Source: Scedosporium boydii (Eukaryota; Ascomycota; Sordariomycetes; Microascales; Microascaceae). From it: a DNA stretch of 64,000 bases. Shown here piece by piece: positions 12,599 through 23,571 of the stretch (its first letter is position 1; every line of letters begins with the position of its first letter). The stretch covers positions 98,569 through 162,568 of the forward strand of contig NJFT01000076.1 in assembly GCA_002221725.1 (NCBI GenBank), in the 5' to 3' direction. The position numbers were made by a program, and so were the translations under genes. The notes below the pieces were generated by a model that did no database searches, had not been told where the DNA came from, and saw only the letters and a list, made by a program, of their open reading frames with translations.

Positions 12599-14027
12599 TC
12601 AAGTAATCGTCAACCTATCCAAAGCCACTCTGGCACATTCGATAATCTTCATACACTGAGGCTTCTCTCCTTTGCACACGGCCATTTGTTGCGAGATTGG
12701 ACTTGTCCAATCCAGCCTGTGCCCTTCCGCGATCAAAACATCCAGCTTCTCGTGCCGTAACCGAGACCGCTCTTCCAAATTGCGGACAGCCTGTGCCAAG
12801 CCAAAGTGTTCCGGCGGGGGGCTTTCAGCGCCGCAGGATGTCGTCGTCGCCGGGGTTTCGGTGTTGAACCCGTAGATCTCGTAGCGGAGTACAGCGCGCA
12901 TGGCGAGTCTCCACACGTCCGGGTCGAGGTCTGACTCGTTGATGGATATGGAGAGGAGACACTCCCCACCGTTGGCAGCGGCCAGCTCGTTCCAGACCCC
13001 GCCGAGTTGGCGGAAGGAAAAGCGGAGCATGTTGTTTTGGGACTTGGCCTCAGCGGTGGTGAGGTCGATGAGTTCGAGGAGGCGGAAGTAGGCGTTGCTG
13101 AGAGAGGCTAGGAGCGTGCTGAGGAGCATCATGTTTTGGAAGGATTGCATGGGTGGTGTCGCGAGGGGGAGGTCGACGAGGGGGCGGCTGCAGACGAGGC
13201 AGTTGAGGACTTCGTGGGCGGTTTTGGCGGCGGAGCGGGTGGTGTTGATGGCGGTGGGGATGTCGTCGGATACGTTGTTGAGGGAGTCAAGGGTTAGGTA
13301 GACGCTGGATAGGCAGGGACACGTCACGTTTGGATGTGATTTGAATTGCGATGAGCTGGAGGGGCTGGAGTCCTGAACGGCCGGGATAACCTGTGGATTG
13401 TGGTCATCGTGGGTGGAGATCTGCTGCGCGAAGATGTGTCTCGCGATGGCATGGAAGATTTTATGGACATTTTCTTTGTTTAGCTTGGGTTCGGGCGAAT
13501 CAAAGTTACCCCTGCCGCTGTCGAGAAGATCGGTTGATGGGGGAGGGCTCTCGTCGTCGAAGCTAAGCAAAGGATCGAATTGCAATAATGGGTCGGCAAA
13601 GGTAGTCGTTGCAAAATCAAAAGACGGCGTGAAGTCGTTTAAAGGCAAGGGGAATTCCGGCTCCGACCGGCCCGGCATCGGGAAGTACGGGTCCTGCGCG
13701 AGCGCGGAGGGTTGAAGGGAGCTACCGAACGACTCGGCAGCAGCCTCCGTTGTTTGCTCCGCTGGTCGCCGGCGCTTCTTTGGGCGGCCCATCGGCTTTT
13801 GTGGGGAATAGACGCAGGCGAGCCCTTCTCGCCGACATCGTGAACATCCGTCTAGTTCCTTGGAGCACGCGAGTTTCCGCGAGCCTTTGGAGGATGTTAT
13901 TAGTGATGTGACCCTCCGCGCATCGGTGGTGTTATGAGAATAGATGGGAACGCTCACGGCATTCGTCACAAGCCCTGCGCTTAACAACACCTTGAGATTT
14001 AGCAGGAGACGGAATTGGATCCGCCAT
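12599..14027 (-). CDS. Zn(II)2Cys6 binuclear cluster transcription factor
   Basis: A fungal zinc-cluster DNA-binding regulator. Exons are 13958-14027 and 12599-13884 (451 aa) around a 73 bp intron starting GTGAGC and ending AAAG. The intron interrupts the zinc cluster: splicing completes Cys20-x2-Cys23-x6-Cys30-x6-Cys37-x2-Cys40-x6-Cys47, followed by a basic MGRPKKRRR nuclear localisation stretch. The middle is Ser/Pro-rich with an acidic-aromatic segment (FDPLLSFDDESPP) of activation-domain type. The C-terminal 200 residues are helical and resemble the AflR-like regulatory region of many Sordariomycete regulators (VYLTLDSLNN, AAKTAHEVLNCLVCSRP). The neighbours are housekeeping genes, so no cluster or target can be inferred. 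It is divergent from ERB1 across 831 bp. Confidence 0.9.
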
Positions 14028-14858
14028 GATGTCGATCCAGAACGCGCTGGTTACTATTGGGCACTTTACTTCGTGGGTGCTTGAGTCAAGACTAAAAGAC
14101 TAGTGAAGATGAGAGATCCTCTAGGCAGGAAGGGATGCAGTACAGTAAAATAGCAACGGTGGCCTCTAGATATAAAGCATTTCACTAAATGGCGTTGAAT
14201 CTTGAGGATTTGCTGACGACACCAGATCAGACGCGGAAATCGGTTGGTCACCCTGATGGTTGAAGGATCAAGATCAATGCAGATGGTGCGGTGGCGAACC
14301 ACCACTGTCAACCTCTAAGTTATTAATCATTCCGGGTATCTGCATAGCGCAGCCGTTTGTCCCGGGTATTAAGTAACTGAGCGCCGAGAGTACATTTGAA
14401 TACAGTCTCAACTCGGTCTCGGGACTGGGACGGAGGATCAGCCTTGGAGGGGCAGAAGCCAAGCAAGCCAAGCAAGCCAGGCAACTGAGTGCGAGTTTTA
14501 AGTAATTAGTGGGTGAATTGAGTCTACTACACTACTACTAAGGACACGCCAGGCACTTATGTAACGCTCTTGTCGTTCACAAGCTCAGCGCATTCACTCG
14601 CTGCACTGCACTACTAGAACGGTACTTCGAAATTGTACCCCACACCGAAATGTAGGCGGTGACAGAATAAGCGGCAGAATTTTTGTTAACGAAGGTGGGA
14701 AAAAAAAAAAAAGTTCAGAAGCTTCAATGGGTTGTAAGAACGCCCATACTATATACTCTCCTTCCACGGCTCCAATTCAACACAAAATCCGCCTCTTGAA
14801 GCAGCTCAATTCATATCGAAAGTCTACACCCTCTTCGACACCTATACTCACCACTCAG
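14028..14858. other. Divergent promoter interval, zinc-cluster factor and ERB1
   Basis: 831 bp shared upstream region. It has a short tandem AAGCAAGCC-like array near 14460-14480 and an A12 run at about 14701, close to the ERB1 leader. No coding content recognised apart from a possible 44-residue in-frame N-terminal extension of ERB1 from 14727, which I do not favour. Confidence 0.55.
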
Positions 14859-17199
14859 ATGCCGGCCGCCGACAACCGCCGGAAGCGAAAAATTTCGCTG
14901 ACGGCGGAAGCCCCCGCCGACGATGGCTTCGGCGACGGTGTTTTTGAAGGAGTTCTTTCGCAGAGCGATGACGACGACTCTGACTTCGTCGACTCTGGCT
15001 CTGAAAATAGCGAGGCTGAATACGCGGAAGGCGATCTCTCTGATGTCTCAGCGGACGAGAGTGAAGATGCTGAAGAGACGGAGGGGAATGAACTTGCGAA
15101 AGTGAACGGTGATGACCGCGACGAGCCCAATTACAGGATAACGACCGATGCCAATGGCGACGTCCGCTACGAGTATCCAGAGCTTGACCCGGTCTACGAT
15201 TCGGACGATACGGACGCCGGGGAGCAGGCCAACACGATTGGCAACATCCCCCTCTCTTTCTATGACAGCTATCCGCACATCGGTTACACCCTGGATGGAA
15301 AGAAAATCATGCGTCCCGCTGCCGGCGATGCCCTAGACTCTCTGTTGGACTCGATTGAAGTCCCTAAGGATTGGACGGGTCTCACTGACCCTGCCACTGG
15401 TCTGCCTTTGCGCATCAGCCAGGATGAGCTGGAGATTCTGAAGAAGATTCAGCTGAACGAAATCCCTGAAGATGGATATGACCCTTATCCTGTATGATAC
15501 CGGTTTCTCTTTAACTAACTCCTACTCCCACAGGCGTCCATTTGCTAATATCTTGCAGGATCTCGTCGAATACTTCACTAGTATAGAGGAAAAGATGCCC
15601 CTCAGCGCGGCCCCCGAGCCCAAACGACGCTTCGTCCCCTCCAAACACGAGGCCAAGCGAGTAGCCAAGATGGTCCGCTTAATCCGCGAAGGAAAACTTT
15701 TGCCATACAAGCCCCCAGAGGAAACGGAGAGGGAAGAGGAAGAAAAGGAAGAGGCTTGGTATGATGTCTGGGCCAACGAAGAGGCTAAGGAGCCCCACGT
15801 CATGCACATCCCGGCTCCCAAACTGGCGCCCCCGGAACATGACCTCAGCATCAACCCACCCGAGGAGTATTTACCCTCAAAGGAGGAACGGAAAGCCTGG
15901 GAGGAGGAGGAGCCCGAAGATCGGACCAAGGAGTACTTACCGACCAAGTACGACTCGCTACGGAAGGTCCCGGCTTACATGGACTTTACGAAAGAGCGAT
16001 TCGAGAGGTGCCTCGATCTCTACCTTGCGCCCCGTGTTCGCAAGAACAGGCTCAATATCGATCCCATGTCCCTTCTCCCCAAGCTGCCCCGGCCTGAAGA
16101 ACTCAAGCCCTTCCCCACATTATGTCAAACGACCTTTAGGCTTCATGAAGGAAGGGTCCGTAGCATCTCCGTTAGCCCTACTGGTGACTGGGTTGCGTCT
16201 GGTGGCGACGATGGTACCGTCTGCGTTTGGGACCTCAACGGGCACCTCGAATATCGAGTTAAGCTCAGCAGTGACGAGCCCGTTGACGTGGTGCGGTGGC
16301 GCCCGACCAAGGACACCCTCATCATTGCTGCTGCGGCCGGAGACGACGTCTTCATGATAGTACCAGACATCGGTGTAAACAGTGTCCTCGACAATAGCCG
16401 AGACGTGTTGGATGCCGGTTTCGGATATGCTACAAACGGAAAGCAGGCGGGTGCTGGTACGACGGCTGATGGCCAAAGGACAGAGCCGCCGGCGAAATGG
16501 GCTAGGCCAGGCTCGAGGCTCGAGGCGCAGGGCGTGCTGCTCAAGGCTACTCTACGATCGACGGTCAAGGTGTTGAGCTGGCATAGGCGCGGCGACTTCT
16601 TCTGCACCGTGTCCCCCAACGGCCAGAGGAACGCCATCGCGATACACACCCTTTCAAAACACCTTACGCAGATTCCATTTAGGCGTCTTCGAGGTCTGCC
16701 TCAAACGGCCCATTTCCATCCCTCAAAGCCCCTCTTCTTCGTCGCTACGAGGCAGGCTATCCGCTGCTACGATCTACAGCAGCAACAGCTGGTCAAGATC
16801 CTTCAACCCGGCGCAAGGCACGTTTCCTCCTTCGACATCCACCCCGGGGGCGACAACGTTCTCGTGGGCAGCTACGACAGGAGGCTACTGTGGCACGACA
16901 TGGACCTCTCTGCGCGGCCGTACAAGACGATGCGGTTCCACCCGAGGGCCATCCGCGCCGTCAAGTTCCACAAGGGAGGGTTCCCGCTGTTCGCGGACGC
17001 GAGCGACGATGGAACGTTGCAGATCTTCCACGGCAAGGTGGTTAGCGACTTGATGGAGAATGCTACAATCGTTCCGGTGAAAATGTTGAAAGGCCACGAG
17101 GTCGTGGCGAGTCTGGGTGTTTTGGATGTGGACTGGCATACTAGCCATCCTTGGTGTGTGAGCGCGGGAGCTGACGGAACTTGTAAATTGTGGTGTTAA
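14859..17199 (+). CDS. ERB1: Ribosome biogenesis protein ERB1 (BOP1), WD40 repeats
   Basis: ERB1 is the scaffold of the nucleolar PeBoW complex (with NOP7/PES1 and YTM1/WDR12) needed for 27S rRNA processing and 60S subunit assembly. Exons are 14859-15491 and 15559-17199 (757 aa). The 67 bp intron starts GTATGA, has a GCTAATA branch site, and joins GYDPYP to DLVEYF. The N-terminus is acidic and Ser/Asp-rich. The BOP1 N-terminal domain spans roughly residues 130-400 ([52 protein letters not shown]). The remainder is a WD40 propeller: [20 protein letters not shown] and a last blade ending [12 protein letters not shown]. The start at 14859 ([11 protein letters not shown]) is chosen over an in-frame upstream Met at 14727, whose extra residues look like leader. 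See findings for the GGCAAG array just after the stop. Confidence 0.95.
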
Positions 17200-17211
17200 A
17201 GGAAAACCTAA

Positions 17212-17243
17212 GGGCAAGGGCAAGGGCAAGGGCAAGGGCAAGA
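17212..17243 (+). repeat. GGCAAG hexamer array
   Basis: Five tandem GGCAAG units lie 13 bp after the ERB1 stop codon. In the +1 frame relative to ERB1 they encode alternating Gly-Lys within a short open stretch ending at 17263. Confidence 0.9.
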
Positions 17244-17263
17244 AGTACGTGCGGGAAGTGTAA

Positions 17264-17859
17264 AGCGTGCGTTGCTATGGTCAAGGGCACACCGGATCTG
17301 CTGTGGGGGAGCGGTCAGAGGTGAGGCGGTGTGTGTAAGCGGGGATTGGAGGAGGATGCATCGGGAAGGGTTTGATGAGTTCTTAGGTCAGTCCGACCCG
17401 ACCTTGAAGAAAACATAATACCCAGTCAAAGCCTCTCCTTTAGCAAATCCTCCGTCAAGGTCGCCTTTCCTCGGACCCTACGAATACAAGGAAAACCCTT
17501 GTTGGGGCTATATGGTAGAATTGCGGCCTGAAAGTCATATCGAGTGGGTGCACGAGCGGGCGGGCAAAATTACATCGACAACTTCATGTTCCTCATTGGC
17601 TTATCTTTCTATTTACCCTATGCCTTTTCGCACGAAGTTCGACCGGACCCAAAATGACATCTCGAATAGCTGGTGTGGTATTATCGTCGCCTTGTAAAGA
17701 ATGGGGCATTGCCCCCTTACCCCCCTCGCTCCTTGTCTGCCTGGCCACGTATCTTACAGGGAACTCGTCATCCTTATTAGTCCCAAAAATTCCCTCTTTT
17801 CTTCCTTTGCTCCGCGTGTACCGTCCCCTCCCCCTCTGCTTTTCTGTTTTCGACGGAAT
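17264..17859. other. Convergent 3' flanks of ERB1 and the SGNH hydrolase
   Basis: No coding content recognised in this interval between converging genes. Composition is unremarkable except for a C/T-rich stretch from 17.76 to 17.86 kb. Confidence 0.55.
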
Positions 17860-19267
17860 CTAGATGCCGTTCTTGAACTTTTTGAAGAGGGTCAAGTCGA
17901 CGGCGTCCGCCATGGCCTTGTAACCCGCCGGACTCAAGTGCAGGTTATCACCAGAATCATACTCGGCAATAAGTTGTTCCGAGTTCTCGGGGTCCCTGAC
18001 GGCTTCGTCAAAGTCGATGACGGCGTCGAAGCGTCCGGAGGTCCTGATCCATTCATTAACACGCTGCCTGGTGGCCTCCATCGCTGGATCGTTGTACACG
18101 GACTGCGAGCCGATTATGGGCGTGATGGTGGCTCCGAAGACGGGGATATTGAACCTGTGGAGCCGAGTGATGATTTGATCAAAGGCAGCGATGAGCCGAT
18201 CGCCGACTTCCTTCTGAGATGCCTCATCGGTCGCGGCGGTGCCGATGTCATTCACCCCCTCGGAGACGATGGCATACTTGGCTCCCGGCATCGAGATGAC
18301 ATCGCGATCAATACGGCCCAACAGATTTGGTCCTAGTCCATCGGCAAGAACACGGTTCCCCCCAGCAGCTTGGTTAATAACGGCGATGTTTCGCGTCTCG
18401 GCTCCTCCATCCTTCATACGAGCAAGGAGCTGGTCCGGCCACCTATCGTTCTTATCTGTAGTGGAACCCCGCCCGTCGGTGATACTATCGCCGGCGATCA
18501 CCACGGCCGAAGCGTCCTTGTTCCTCACCTGCCCCTCGATGCTACTAATAAAGTACCAGTGCGCCGCGCTCGAAGCACCACCCCCGAGATCCGCCTCGCC
18601 GAGCGAATTCCCCTTGACGAACCACGAAGTCGTACGACTACCCGGATGAGATGTAATATCATTAGTCGTCTGACCCTTTTCAAGATAGAGATCGACGGCG
18701 ACGATGGATCGTGCCTTGACGGGGAAGTCGACGGGGTCGGAGAGCACGGAGGCACCGTTGGGGATGACGAAGCCAGGGAGGCCGCCCGAAAAGGTGAGCT
18801 TCTTGACCGTGGCCGGATCGATGGTGCTGAGGCCGGCATCGTTGGTGGGCGGGAGGGCGATGCTTGCGGCGGTGATGGGGAGGTCAGAACCGCCGAAGAC
18901 GTTGCTGATTTGGAGGCGGAGGGAGTCGGCGTCGAGAGTGACCATGAGAGATTGGCGGATCGTGGAGTCTTCGAAGACGAGGCCCGTTTCGTTCTATACG
19001 GATGCGGCGTGTTAGCTTGGGGAAGGTTTACTTTCCTTGAGTCTTCACACACAGACACACGCAACCTTCGCAGGTGAAGAGAGGAAAGGAAAGTCATACG
19101 AATCCTTCCGGAGGGAGGTTATGAGGCTCCGTGAGCTGGGGCATGGTCCCCCAAATCGTCAGCCACTTTTTGTCCCCGCGGGTGCATGCCTTGCTGGGAG
19201 AGGCATCGACAGCGCTCGCGAGCACGAGGGCCGCGGTAATAGCGGACTTGAAAGAGAACCAGAACAT
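17860..19267 (-). CDS. Secreted SGNH/GDSL-family hydrolase (lipase/acylesterase type)
   Basis: Predicted extracellular ester hydrolase. Exons are 19100-19267 and 17860-18993 (433 aa) around a 106 bp intron starting GTATGA and ending TATAG. Residues 1-22 form a signal peptide (MFWFSFKSAITAALVLASAVDA). An N-terminal beta-rich domain is followed by the catalytic domain with all four blocks: GDSITDGRG (Ser226), QAAGGNRVL, VSEGVNDIG (Asn304) and DNLHLSPAGY (Asp405, His408). This layout matches the XynE-like group of SGNH hydrolases, whose members include esterases acting on acetylated plant polysaccharides, but the true substrate cannot be read from sequence. The short first exon carrying the export signal is separated from the body by the intron. 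Expression control is not evident. Confidence 0.92.
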
Positions 19268-21043
19268 GGTTTTACTGCCGAGACGAAGAGGCGCCGATCA
19301 CGATGTAAACGATGCGAAGAAACGAGTGCGAAATCCCGACGAGAGCTTGCGGAAAGTCAAGATCCCTGGGAAACCTTGGATCTTTCTCGAGAGACTTGAC
19401 GCGTCGTGCCTTAAGAGTTGGAGGGAGGGAATAGGGTTCATATACAGCTCTCGGTGATCCCCATCCGGGATGCCAATGGCCCTTCCTCCCGGTTGAGTTC
19501 AGAAATATCGTGTTCTGGCTGTTCTCTCCCCTCTCACCTCCTCTCCCGATGACACCAAGAGTTGCAACCGCGCCGTCGCATTTTATCCCAATTCCCCGGT
19601 TTCCTGGGCCGGTCCCCGCAAAGAGAAGGCTTTAAATTATCGTCAATACAGGCTAAAACATATTCAACCCACCGGAGCGGATACTTGAGGGAAGAGAGGG
19701 GAGTGTTTCATTTTGGGGTGAAATTGGGGAACAACGTCTCGTCCCGGCGCGAGGATTAAGAGGACGGGAAAAAAAAGCACCGAACCGGGATCCAGGGTTC
19801 ACAAGATGAAGTGTCGATCTGTTTGTCTGGGTCAATGCGACATGGGGAGTGTGCGCCGTGCGTCGGGTATATACATGCATATCTTTATCCTCCCTCGCAT
19901 CTACCAAGTATGTTCGTCCCAACTTTTACTGCTACCTGGTTTCTGAAACGGTGATTGATGTATTTGAATACATGTATTGCGCTCGTGTTGATGTTGAGGC
20001 ATTCCTATACTTGACTGCAATTACATTTGATGTACGAAGGCGGGGAGTGAGTGGCCCCTACTACTGCAGATATACCATCAAAATAGCTTCATGAACATCA
20101 CGATGCGAAGGAGGCGTCACAAAAAGAGAGGGTCCAGCGGAAGCAAGCTCCGCGGCGAGGTTTGAAAATCAAAAATGCCAGCCGACTTTTTATTCATCAA
20201 AGCAACGAAACCAAACATGCCAACGAACAGACAACCCGAAGCCAAGCAAGACAAAGACAAAAGCACGACCTATGCAAAATAGCAGCACAACGAACCGATC
20301 CGAAGGAAAGAGACAATAACAAGAGGAAGAAAGAGGGGAAGGTATGAAGAAACGAAATCCCAAAACGGAGAGGAAGAAACACATGATATGCCCAACGCAT
20401 AAAGCGATCAAAGAAGAGAAGGAAATTCGCGCCGCCGATGATGATGCGTATCAGAAATTCCTCTTGTCTATCCCTGGTCTAGCTTTTTTCTTCTCCTTTT
20501 CTTTTTTTTTGGGGGGGGAGGGGTTTCCGTACCATTTTCCCGGAGCCCTGATGAGATCAACAGTCTTCGAATACTATACTTTTTTTAAAAGACAAAGAAA
20601 AGAAAAAAAAGGGGGCAAAATATCAACAGGGACAAAGGAAAGAAAGGGAAAAATGAGATAAAAAATTAGAGGGAAAGGGGAGAGAGAGAGGTATATAAAG
20701 AAACGAAAAGAGTTCCGAGACACGTTGCATGGTCATACATTAATACATGATAGAGACAGGATAGGTTCAACAGTAGAGCGAAACTTGAACGGGAAAAGCG
20801 AAGGGAAAGTGGGTAAGAAAATACCCCAAGAGAAGGTCAAGACATTAACAATAGATGTCAACACGGAAAGGGGAGGAGGTGGACAGCGAAAGAGGGCAAG
20901 AAAGGGCAAGGGTGGGAGTGAGAGACAGAGCGAGAGACAGAGCGAGAGACAGAGCGAGAGACAGAGCGAGAGCAAGCGAGAAAGAAGCGAGAGCAGGATA
21001 AGAGGGAAGAAAGTTCGGCCTCGGTCGTAGGGACGGTGAGCTT
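19268..21043. other. Intergenic, SGNH promoter and polypurine tract
   Basis: The left part is the promoter side of the secreted hydrolase. From about 20160 to 21010 the plus strand is strongly purine-rich (runs of AGAAA, GGAAA, GAGAG), so the transcript of the minus-strand gene at 21044 would have a long pyrimidine-rich 3' region. The open frames across it are Lys/Arg/Glu low-complexity artefacts. Confidence 0.55.
20928..20978 (+). repeat. Minisatellite, 10-mer GAGAGACAGAGC-type repeat
   Basis: At least four tandem copies of a GAGACAGAGCGA-phase unit inside the polypurine tract downstream of the gene at 21044. Confidence 0.85.
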
Positions 21044-21712
21044 TCAAATGAAAGCCATGTCTGCCCTGAAGGCCATTTCCTCGACTCTCGGCAGTGGGAC
21101 AAAACAATCATCCCACTCGCTGTCCGTATCAGGATCTATTTCTAGACCCGAGGGGTATGGCCTGGGCGAATTTCCGCCCGCGAAGAAGACATCTTCATAG
21201 TGGTTGGGCTGGTTGGCCCAACCGTGGGAGGGAACATCGCCGCCTTGGCTGATGGGCATTCCGCCATCTTGCGCGTCGTTACCGTGGTCGCTCGAGGAGT
21301 CGGTCGATTGGTCGTCTCTGAGGGCGGTGGTAGAGTCGGTCAGTTCCTGGCGGGAGTTCTGCCAGTCTTCGAGCAACAGCTCCTCTTGGTCGACCAAGAT
21401 GACTCGATTCATGTCGGACGCGTAAGGGGTATTCAAGACGCGAGCGGTGGGCGTGTCGATAAAGTTGGAGGACATGTTATCGGCCGTGCCGTCGAAGGCG
21501 CTGCCGCTCGTCATCAATCCGTCGAACGACCGAGGAAAGTCGGAGTCACTCCAAGAATCATCCAGATAAGTCGACCCATCGAGCTCGTCTGTAGGGTGGA
21601 TGTTCTCGTCGAGCAGTTGGGGTGGATCTTGGCGCGGTGCACCCGGAACGAGCGACTTGTCGCCCTTCCTCTTCGTTGTGGTGGAGGGCATGTTGGGCTT
21701 TCGGTTAGACAT
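21044..21712 (-). CDS. Unnamed acidic, probably disordered protein (222 aa)
   Basis: A single-exon frame of 222 codons; family not recognised. The start at 21712 (MSNRKPNMPSTTTKRKGDK) is preferred over an in-frame Met at 21745. A basic N-terminus is followed by Asp/Ser-rich sequence (YLDDSWSDSDFPRSFDG, then DQSTDSSSDHGNDAQDGG) and a C-terminus with DPDTDSEWDDCFVPLPRVEE. No signal peptide, membrane segment or known motif. The low-complexity acidic composition is compatible with an intrinsically disordered regulatory protein. A C/T-rich leader precedes it on the minus strand, as for other genes here. It could also be a lineage-restricted gene; transcript evidence would settle it. Confidence 0.6.
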   Translation of the reverse strand: MSNRKPNMPSTTTKRKGDKSLVPGAPRQDPPQLLDENIHPTDELDGSTYLDDSWSDSDFPRSFDGLMTSGSAFDGTADNMSSNFIDTPTARVLNTPYASDMNRVILVDQEELLLEDWQNSRQELTDSTTALRDDQSTDSSSDHGNDAQDGGMPISQGGDVPSHGWANQPNHYEDVFFAGGNSPRPYPSGLEIDPDTDSEWDDCFVPLPRVEEMAFRADMAFI

Positions 21713-23537
21713 GGCGATGGAGCTATGGTGGGGCTGAGGGAGCACGGAAGCGGTGGAGGAAACGGGGGAGAATCGAAAGACGATGGATGGCAGCGTGGGA
21801 AGATAATGATACTATGAAGGAGAAAGGAGAGAGTGTGTATTGGTAAAGGGTTATCACGACGGTGGAGGCTATCGGCATATAACGAATCGAGGAAACGAGA
21901 AACTGTGGATGGCAAGACGCAAGTCTTTTTATTTGGGGATGCAGGGTCTGGCTTGATTGATTTGATGATGACGAGTACGTGGGTGAGCGGGATCGGTATG
22001 CGCATTCGTATGGAACATGCAAGCCTTGAAGCCAGTCAGGTGTCCTCAAACAGAGTGATGAGGTGGAAGGATCGTTAAGAGTACGGTGAAAAGGAACGAG
22101 GAACTTGGGGCAGCTGTTGAAGCTATCACCTATGGATGGAGCGGGGGGGAGGATGGTTATATGAAATATTGATCGAAGCTCTTGACGACTCTGGATGAAG
22201 CAGAGGCACGAGCTTCGTTGACCTCAAGTGCTCCTGCGCACTGCCAACACTGCCACCCTCGCAGTTGATTCGTACTGTTGATCTCCCCCATTTCCCCTCC
22301 ACACTCAACACGCCCCATGCCCAGGCACACACACCCCTCAATGCTTTCTTGGACCCTCGCCAGAGCAAAGAGCACATCAATACGTACTTCGTACATTGAG
22401 ATGTTCGGTATTACGTAGTAAAGGCAGTTGAGACCACCCCTGGTCACCAACTTTGTTGGTTGGACAGGACTGGGGTGCCTGTAGTGATGATCTCTGCAAC
22501 CTCCTCTCTACTCCCGTTTTTTTTTTCTTTGCCCCCCCTTCAAGAGGCATCAGTACATTGAGGAATACGGGGCGGAGCGGACGGGAAAGTAGTTTATTAC
22601 TGAAGAGACGCCGAATCTCTGCGGGGGTCCAGCAAGCAAGGTAAATATGTCGGGACCGGTGCAAATTGATGAGGAAAATGAGTTTGTCGGTAATTACTTT
22701 GTTGGCAGGCAGGCACAACATAAAGCGTGTTTTGGCAACTCTCTTGGCATGACGAAAGTTCCAGCAGAACAGTGAGAGCTCAAAAGAACCGTGGCGCGCG
22801 TCCATCAAAGAGCCCAGCTGTATGGAGCGTGTTGTAGCGGTCGTACATAGCGGTCGTTGGAGTCGTTGGAGTCGATGTCTCTCCTCGCTTATTTTTTCTT
22901 CTTTCTCCCTTGCGGCATCTGTAATTGATGGTTTGATAGCTATTGTTCATACTTGAGATCCTCTGATTGTTCTCGCCAGCCAGCCCAGCAATGGGTTCTC
23001 GCCGGTGTCGGAAATAAACAGGTCAGAGCTGTGAGGTGAGGTCAACTCCCCCTCATCAGGGAATACTACAACTGGTACTTCGTGCAAAGCCCAAGTCTAC
23101 TTGCGTACGATGGGATGCCATTTCTACGAAAAATGGAAGAGAAGTAAGGCGAACCCGCAGCAGGGGTTGGGGATGTAGACTTGAGGTTGTCTTGATCATG
23201 GGAGGAACAGGAGGAGAGCACCAGAGGGAGGGGGTGGGCGGAAGAGATTGCCGGAAAAAGGCAGGGGTCTCCTTGGACTGGTATGTACCTTCATCACCTT
23301 CTTCGCTGAAAAGCCGAACCTGTCGAGGTGTGGTCGATTGAACCAGGGTGATTCAGTGTCGCCAGATTCGGCAGAGCTGGGCTGGTGCCGGTGCTTTTGT
23401 CGGCTTGTCTGCAGTTTCGAGCTCGTCATCGCACACACATCAAATGCTGTGAACGCATACATGGGCAGAACCAAATGCTGCCCTTGTGAGTATGGTCTTC
23501 CATGCATCCGGATTCAGGTGGAGATGGATACTTGAAG

Positions 23538-23571
<34 letters not shown>

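Noticed and set aside
14727..14858. In-frame N-terminal extension of ERB1
   Set aside because: Its residues look like translated leader; the start at 14859 matches the charged N-terminus expected for the family.
12599..19267. Secondary-metabolite cluster around the zinc-cluster regulator
   Set aside because: Neighbours are ERB1, an unnamed protein and an SGNH hydrolase; no synthase, P450 or transporter is present.
20725..21030. Arg/Glu-rich frame over the purine tract and Leu/Ser-rich frames opposite
   Set aside because: Products of purine/pyrimidine bias and the minisatellite rather than genes.
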